Below, one piece after another: positions 1 to 6,579 of a stretch of DNA of 6,579 nt (position 1 is the stretch's first letter; each line of letters starts with the position of its first letter). The notes under the pieces were generated by a model. It worked only from the letters and a program-made list of their open reading frames with translations, searched no databases and had not been told where the DNA came from. This stretch comes from Acidithiobacillus sulfuriphilus (lineage in GTDB: Bacteria > Pseudomonadota > Gammaproteobacteria > Acidithiobacillales > Acidithiobacillaceae). Both the position numbers and the translations under genes were made by a program. Location: positions 1 to 6,579 of the forward strand of contig NZ_RIZI01000091.1 of the NCBI RefSeq assembly GCF_003721225.1. Direction: 5' to 3'.

Positions 1-285
1 AATGACCAGAATGGCATCGTCCTCATGGACGATCCGCAAAGGGACGGGCTCCGCCAGCCAGGCACCCGCCTCCACCGCCGGCACACGAATCTGCACCTGC
101 TCCCCGCCGCGGATACGGACGCTGGCCCGCGGGCTTGCGCCATCCACCTGTATCCGTCCAGCGCGCAGCCACGCCTGTATCCGGCTGCGGCTGTATTCCG
201 GGAACATCTGGCCAAGGACCGTGTCCAGACGCTCCCCCGCGCTTGCCGCTGGCAAAATCACGTCAATACCCGTATCATCATTCAT
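1..285 (-). CDS. rluD: RluD-type 23S rRNA pseudouridine synthase, N-terminal part (runs off left edge)
   Basis: This gene is cut by the window edge; only the first 95 codons are present. The translation starts MNDDTGIDVILPASAGERLD and contains the S4 RNA-binding domain at about residues 17-75, with MFPEYSRSRIQAWL (26-39) and GGEQVQI, closely matching E. coli RluD. It ends ILVI, just where the family continues with NKP and the catalytic domain. RluD converts uridines in helix 69 of 23S rRNA (1911, 1915 and 1917 in E. coli) to pseudouridine during late 50S assembly in the cytoplasm. The RLD catalytic motif lies outside the window, so activity cannot be judged. The start is fixed by an in-frame TAG at 295-297 just upstream; the next in-frame ATG would remove part of the S4 domain. 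No clear Shine-Dalgarno precedes it. It is divergent from bamD, an arrangement common in beta/gammaproteobacteria. RluC is a less likely alternative. Confidence 0.9.
   Translation of the reverse strand, partial: MNDDTGIDVILPAASAGERLDTVLGQMFPEYSRSRIQAWLRAGRIQVDGASPRASVRIRGGEQVQIRVPAVEAGAWLAEPVPLRIVHEDDAILVI
250..278 (+). promoter_or_regulatory. Candidate promoter for bamD inside rluD
   Basis: TGGCAA (250-255), 17 bases, then TATCAT (273-278) gives three of six and five of six matches to sigma-70 boxes. The expected start near 285 would leave a leader of about 29 nt before the bamD ATG. Because the divergent start codons are only 28 bases apart, any bamD promoter must overlap the rluD coding region. 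The match is weak and could be chance. Confidence 0.22.
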
Positions 286-293
286 GGCTTGCC

Positions 294-322
294 ACTATAG
301 ACTATCGTCCTCCATGAGCAAA
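294..322 (-). promoter_or_regulatory. Candidate promoter for rluD
   Basis: On the minus strand TATAGT (299-294) matches five of six bases of a sigma-70 -10 box. A poor -35 (TTTGCT at 322-317, or TTGCTC at 321-316) lies 17 or 16 bases upstream. Transcription would begin about 287, almost at the rluD ATG at 285, so the message would be nearly leaderless. This agrees with the lack of a Shine-Dalgarno. It was judged by eye only; the -35 half is inside the first bamD codons. Confidence 0.25.
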
Positions 323-1072
323 CGCATTCTAGTTGCCCTTTGTTGCGCCGCCCTCCTCGCTGGTTGCGCAGGCGGTCCCAAACCAGAAAAGCAGAGCGAA
401 AACCATGATTCCGCCCGCGTCATGTTCGATCCCGCCAAGCAAGCCATGGATCGCGGCGACTACAGCACGGCCATCAAGCTCTTCGAGGATCTGGAGGCCC
501 GCTATCCCTACGGCCCCTACGCCGAGCAGGCGGAGCTGGATACGGCCTACAGCTACTATCAACGGGGTGAATCCGATGCCGCCGTCGCGGCCGCCGAGCG
601 CTTCATCAAGCTCCACCCGGCCAACCCTTACGTTGATTATGCCTGGTATCTGAAGGGCATCGCCTACTATCAGGCCATTCAGGGGGCGGAATGGGACCCC
701 GATCCCGCGGAAAAGGCCTTTGCCACCTTCGACATCCTCGTCAAACGCTGGCCCAACACCGCCTATGCGGCCGATGCGCGCCAACGCATGGCCAAGATCA
801 TCGACATCCTCGGCCAGCGTAACCTCGACATCTGCAAGTTTTATTACGTGCGCCACGCCTACGTCGCGGCGGCAGACCGCTGCACTACCGTCATCACCCG
901 CTACCAGTTGAGCCCGGCGCGAGAAGAGGCCCTCTATTATCTGGCCCGCTCCTATGCGCGCATGAACCTCAAGGGGCTGGCGCAAAACACCGCGGCCATC
1001 CTCGCCTACAACTATCCCCGGAGCAAATACCTGGGCGAACTGGGTGTCAGCGGCCCCGCCAAGGGGCCGTAG
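314..1072 (+). CDS. bamD: Outer membrane protein assembly factor BamD (ComL-family lipoprotein)
   Basis: The 252-aa product has a lipoprotein signal: MSKR, a hydrophobic stretch, then the lipobox LLAGC with lipidated Cys18. The mature part is a run of TPR-type helix pairs from about residue 36 to 240, including RYPYGPYAEQAELDTAYSYY and a region resembling E. coli BamD around YPNSQY (here WPNTAY, 146-151). BamD is an essential periplasm-facing lipoprotein of the BAM complex that folds beta-barrel proteins into the outer membrane; E. coli BamD is 245 aa. Compared with E. coli, the loop before the WDPDPAEKAF segment (127-136) is several residues shorter. The frame is open far upstream and another ATG lies at 284, but the start at 314 gives a normal signal peptide. 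No Shine-Dalgarno is visible (the bases before ATG are TCCTCC). Cys174 and Cys190 lie in neighbouring predicted helices. It converges on glnB, with 18 bases between the stops. Confidence 0.93.
   Translation: MSKRILVALCCAALLAGCAGGPKPEKQSENHDSARVMFDPAKQAMDRGDYSTAIKLFEDLEARYPYGPYAEQAELDTAYSYYQRGESDAAVAAAERFIKLHPANPYVDYAWYLKGIAYYQAIQGAEWDPDPAEKAFATFDILVKRWPNTAYAADARQRMAKIIDILGQRNLDICKFYYVRHAYVAAADRCTTVITRYQLSPAREEALYYLARSYARMNLKGLAQNTAAILAYNYPRSKYLGELGVSGPAKGP
1051..1069. terminator. GC-rich hairpin at the bamD 3' end, possible bidirectional terminator
   Basis: CGGCCCC (1051-1057), loop GCCAA, GGGGCCG (1063-1069) is a perfect 7-bp inverted repeat formed by the last codons of bamD; the stop codon follows at once. 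It lies between two convergent transcription units (bamD and the glnB end of the long operon), the usual place for a shared terminator. Neither strand has a T-tract after the stem, so an ordinary intrinsic terminator is not established. It may instead protect transcript 3' ends, or be a by-product of the codons used. Confidence 0.35.
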
Positions 1073-1090
1073 CAACCCGGCTGAGGGGTC

Positions 1091-3078
<1,988 letters not shown>

Positions 3079-3951
3079 CTAAGCTCCCAGCACTTCGGCA
3101 GCCTTGGCGCCGATTTCCGCAGGCGAACGCACACAATGCACCCCGGCCGCCGCCAGCGCCTCGTATTTGGCCTCCGCCGTACCCGCACCGCCGTCAACGA
3201 TCGCCCCGGCATGACCCATGCGCTTGCCCTTGGGCGCCGTGGCGCCGGCAATGAAGGCCACCACCGGCTTGCGCATGGTCTGCTGGATGAATTCTGCGGC
3301 GTCCTCTTCCATGCGCCCGCCGATCTCCCCCACCATGACCACCACTTCCGTCTGCGGATCGGCCTCAAAAAGGCGCAGGACCTCGATGAAATCCATGCCG
3401 ATAAGGGGGTCGCCGCCGATGCCCACGCAGGTGCTCTGCCCCAGCCCCATGCGCGTGGTCTGCTCGACGGCTTCATAGGTGAGGGTGCCGGAACGGGAGA
3501 CGATGCCCACGCGCCCAGGCTGGTGGATGGCACCGGGCATGATACCGATCTTGCACTGACCCGGCGTGATGATGCCGGGACAATTGGGGCCGATGAGCCG
3601 GGCATGCTGCGCGGCGAGATAGTGCTTGACCATCAGCATGTCATGAATGGGAATACCCTCGGTAATGCAGACGATGAGTTTGATCCCGGCATCGGCCGCC
3701 TCGATGATGGCATCGGCGGCAAAGGGAGCGGGCACATAGATGACGCTGGCATCAGCACCCGTGGCCTGCACCGCCGCCGTCACCGTATGAAAGACCGGCA
3801 GGCCCAGATGTTCCGTCCCGCCCTTCCCCGGTGTCACCCCTCCCACCATGCGGGTGCCGTAGGCGATGGCCTGCTCTGTGTGAAAAGTCCCCTGTTTGCC
3901 CGTAAAACCTTGACAGATCACACGGGTTTCGTGCCCCACCAGAATGCTCAT
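3079..3951 (-). CDS. sucD: Succinyl-CoA synthetase (succinate-CoA ligase) alpha subunit
   Basis: The 290-aa product matches E. coli SucD along its whole length. The N-terminal CoA-binding Rossmann domain has [13 protein letters not shown] (12-24) and GGVTPGKGG (37-45). The ligase domain has IGPNCPG (120-126) and SRSGTLTYE (152-160). [11 protein letters not shown] (241-251) carries the phosphohistidine, His247. With SucC it forms the cytoplasmic enzyme that interconverts succinyl-CoA and succinate with ATP (or GTP) synthesis or use. Its ATG overlaps the stop of the upstream 114-aa gene as ATGA (3951-3948). Only a weak GGTG lies upstream, so its translation probably depends on ribosomes finishing that gene. 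The stop directly abuts nadE. No key residue is missing. Confidence 0.97.
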   Translation of the reverse strand: MSILVGHETRVICQGFTGKQGTFHTEQAIAYGTRMVGGVTPGKGGTEHLGLPVFHTVTAAVQATGADASVIYVPAPFAADAIIEAADAGIKLIVCITEGIPIHDMLMVKHYLAAQHARLIGPNCPGIITPGQCKIGIMPGAIHQPGRVGIVSRSGTLTYEAVEQTTRMGLGQSTCVGIGGDPLIGMDFIEVLRLFEADPQTEVVVMVGEIGGRMEEDAAEFIQQTMRKPVVAFIAGATAPKGKRMGHAGAIVDGGAGTAEAKYEALAAAGVHCVRSPAEIGAKAAEVLGA

Positions 3952-4292
3952 AAACGCACCAAGATCACCATGAGAAGGATAAAAATGACCACCTGCCCCA
4001 AGAGGAGCAAGAGCAGATAGGGATTACGCTGGCGACCACCAACTGCAGATGACAATTGCCCGCGCAGGCCCGCCAACTCCTGACGCAGGGCCTCCAGATC
4101 CTCATGCCGGGGCAGGGGCTGCAGGCGTTCGTCGAGGATCTGGTCCAGCAAAACCGCCATCTCGGCCATGGTTTCGGCGCTTTTGTGGTCAGCGCCCCTT
4201 TTGACATAGACATCCGCCAGACGCGAAATAAGAGGTCCGGAATTACGCAATACCGGCCATAAGCGTTGTAACCAGAGGATATTGATAGCCAT
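3948..4292 (-). CDS. Unrecognised small protein with one C-terminal membrane helix, encoded between sucC and sucD
   Basis: I do not recognise this 114-aa protein. It starts [16 protein letters not shown], a short amphipathic, tryptophan-containing segment. A charged middle follows (about 22-80), with heptad-like leucines in [15 protein letters not shown] (66-80) that could form a helical hairpin or coiled coil. It ends with a single strongly hydrophobic helix (about 91-113) and only two residues beyond it (the ORF ends VRL), as in a tail-anchored inner-membrane protein with its bulk in the cytoplasm. It is probably real: the ATG lies 4 bases after the sucC stop, GAGG (4305-4302) lies upstream, and its stop overlaps the sucD start as ATGA. 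Its GC is lower than its neighbours (roughly 56% by hand count; about 41-50% at the ends), with codons such as TTA, AGG and GGA, suggesting later insertion into an older sucCD pair or simply hydrophobic-codon bias. A scaffold or membrane tether for SucCD is possible but unproven. Confidence 0.8.
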   Translation of the reverse strand: MAINILWLQRLWPVLRNSGPLISRLADVYVKRGADHKSAETMAEMAVLLDQILDERLQPLPRHEDLEALRQELAGLRGQLSSAVGGRQRNPYLLLLLLGQVVIFILLMVILVRL

Positions 4293-4296
4293 CGCC

Positions 4297-5460
4297 TCAG
4301 CCTCGCGCCGCCGCGACAGCCTTCACCGCCGCATCGGTCAGACCGGAGGCGCTGATGAGGGTGAGACCGCTGGCAGCCAGCAGGCGCTCCCCCTCCTCCT
4401 TGTTGGTACCCTCCAGACGCACCACCACCGGCAAGTTGAGGCCCACCTCCTCGGCAGCCTTGATGATGCCCGCGGCCAGGAGATCACAGCGGGTAATACC
4501 GCCGAAGATGTTCACCAGGATGGCCTTGACCCGCTGATCCGAGAGGATGAGTTTGAAGGCCTGCGTCACCTTGTCCGCCGCGGCGCCGCCACCCACATCC
4601 AGAAAATTGGCCGGATCACCGCCGTGCAGCTTGATCAGGTCCATGGTCGCCATGGCCAGCCCGGCGCCATTGACCATGCAGCCGATGTTTCCGTCCAGGG
4701 AAATGTAGTTGAGGCCAAACTGGCGGGCGGTGATTTCCCGGGGATCCTGCTGGGTGGAGTCAAAAAGCTCATCGGACTCGGGGTGGCGGTAAAGGGCGTT
4801 GTCATCCATGACGATCTTGGCATCCAGGGCCAGCAGGCGCCCTTCCCGGGTGAGGGCCAGGGGATTGACCTCCACTACCAGGGCGTCCATGCGCAACAGG
4901 AGGCGATACAACCCCTGCATGATGCGGGTGAGTTGCTGCACCTGTCCGGCATCCAGCCCGAGGGCGAAGCCCAACCGCCGCGCCTGAAAGGGCTGCAGGC
5001 CGATGAGGGGGTCCACGATCACGCGCTGCAGTGCCTCGGGCCGGTCCCGGGCCAGATCCTCGATCTCCATTCCCCCTTCGGCGGCGGCCAGAAAGGTGAT
5101 GCGGGCATGGCTCCGGTCCACCAGGGCGGCCAGATACAGCTCCCGGGCGATGGCGCTGGGTTCCTCGATGAGCAGGGCCGCCACATGCCGGCCCTGGGGG
5201 CCGGTCTGTTCCGTCACCAGGGGTTTGCCCAGCAGGTCCTGGGCCGCCTGCTCCAGCGCCGCCATGCTGTCCACCACCCGCACCCCCCCGGCCTTGCCCC
5301 GCCCACCGGCATGGATCTGGGCCTTGACCACCCATTTCGGCCCACCCAGTTCGCGGGCCTGGGTGATGGCCTCCCGCAGAGAGAAAGCGGCAATGCCCCG
5401 CGGCACCGGCACGCCTTCCTCGGCCAACAAACGCTTGGCCTGATATTCATGGAGATTCAT
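4297..5460 (-). CDS. sucC: Succinyl-CoA synthetase (succinate-CoA ligase) beta subunit
   Basis: The 387-aa product matches E. coli SucC (388 aa) throughout. The ATP-grasp domain (about 1-238) opens with MNLHEYQAKRLL and has KAQIHAGGRGKAGGV (46-60, nucleotide-binding Lys46 and the glycine loop). It continues with EVNPLA (197-202) and LDAK (212-215), the metal and phosphate-side residues. The C-terminal domain, which contacts the alpha subunit, has NGAGLAMATMD (264-274), FLDVGGGA (286-293) and LVNIFGGITRCD (315-326). It supplies the nucleotide site of the SucCD enzyme. GAGGA (5472-5468) overlaps the icd stop and lies 7 bases before the ATG, giving a clear start. The gene is separated from its partner sucD by a 114-aa gene, which is unusual because sucC and sucD are normally adjacent. 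Nucleotide preference (ATP or GTP) cannot be decided from what is seen. Confidence 0.97.
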   Translation of the reverse strand: MNLHEYQAKRLLAEEGVPVPRGIAAFSLREAITQARELGGPKWVVKAQIHAGGRGKAGGVRVVDSMAALEQAAQDLLGKPLVTEQTGPQGRHVAALLIEEPSAIARELYLAALVDRSHARITFLAAAEGGMEIEDLARDRPEALQRVIVDPLIGLQPFQARRLGFALGLDAGQVQQLTRIMQGLYRLLLRMDALVVEVNPLALTREGRLLALDAKIVMDDNALYRHPESDELFDSTQQDPREITARQFGLNYISLDGNIGCMVNGAGLAMATMDLIKLHGGDPANFLDVGGGAAADKVTQAFKLILSDQRVKAILVNIFGGITRCDLLAAGIIKAAEEVGLNLPVVVRLEGTNKEEGERLLAASGLTLISASGLTDAAVKAVAAARG

Positions 5461-5467
5461 GGAAACG

Positions 5468-5470
5468 TCC

Positions 5471-5472
<2 letters not shown>
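5468..5472 (-). promoter_or_regulatory. Ribosome binding site of sucC overlapping the icd stop
   Basis: GAGGA (5472-5468) shares its first two bases with the icd TGA stop (5473-5471) and is 7 bases before the sucC ATG. Ribosomes ending icd would cover the site, so icd and sucC translation are probably coupled. Confidence 0.7.

Positions 5473-6579
<1,107 letters not shown>

Noticed and set aside
2..313. N-terminal extension of the bamD reading frame upstream of 314
   Set aside because: The frame is open only because it runs antisense to rluD. A start at 284 would put ten residues before an otherwise normal lipoprotein signal peptide.
329..1075. A 248-codon open frame on the minus strand opposite bamD
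   Set aside because: It is antisense to the complete BamD lipoprotein gene; the translation shows no family resemblance.
5283..5289. Run of seven C in sucC
   Set aside because: Short homopolymers of this size are expected in GC-rich coding sequence, and the frame is intact.

Overview
The window comes from a GC-rich proteobacterial chromosome and is dense with housekeeping genes. No mobile elements, tRNA/rRNA genes, CRISPR arrays or gene-free stretches over 300 bases were found. RluD, BamD, GlnB, NadE, SucC and SucD all look like beta/gammaproteobacterial or Acidithiobacillia proteins. The isocitrate dehydrogenase carries the residues of the NAD-dependent type, and the 2-oxoglutarate dehydrogenase genes (sucAB) that usually accompany sucCD are absent. 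That combination would suit a chemolithoautotroph with a branched TCA cycle, such as an Acidithiobacillus-like organism. This taxonomic guess is inference only.

Layout. At the left edge (1-285, minus strand) is the N-terminal 95 codons of rluD, a 23S rRNA pseudouridine synthase. Only 28 bases away, and divergent from it, is bamD (314-1072, plus strand), a lipoprotein of the outer-membrane beta-barrel assembly machine. A 7-bp GC hairpin sits in the last codons of bamD, where it converges on the minus-strand cluster.

The rest (1091-6579) is one minus-strand run, very probably an operon. In transcription order it is icd (5' end off the window), sucC, an unrecognised 114-aa membrane protein gene, sucD, nadE and glnB. 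The junctions are 10 nt, 4 nt, a 4-nt overlap, 0 nt and 32 nt. Its promoter must lie beyond the right edge.

How the genes fit together. Isocitrate dehydrogenase makes 2-oxoglutarate and, by its coenzyme-site residues, NADH. Succinyl-CoA synthetase (SucCD) interconverts succinate and succinyl-CoA. NadE makes NAD+ using glutamine as nitrogen donor. GlnB (PII) senses 2-oxoglutarate, ATP/ADP and, through uridylylation, glutamine. The cluster therefore joins 2-oxoglutarate production, the cofactor used, the nitrogen-dependent synthesis of that cofactor, and the 2-oxoglutarate sensor.

The least explained item is the small protein encoded between sucC and sucD. It has a charged, coiled-coil-like middle and a single C-terminal membrane helix, and its gene is fused by position to both enzyme subunit genes.
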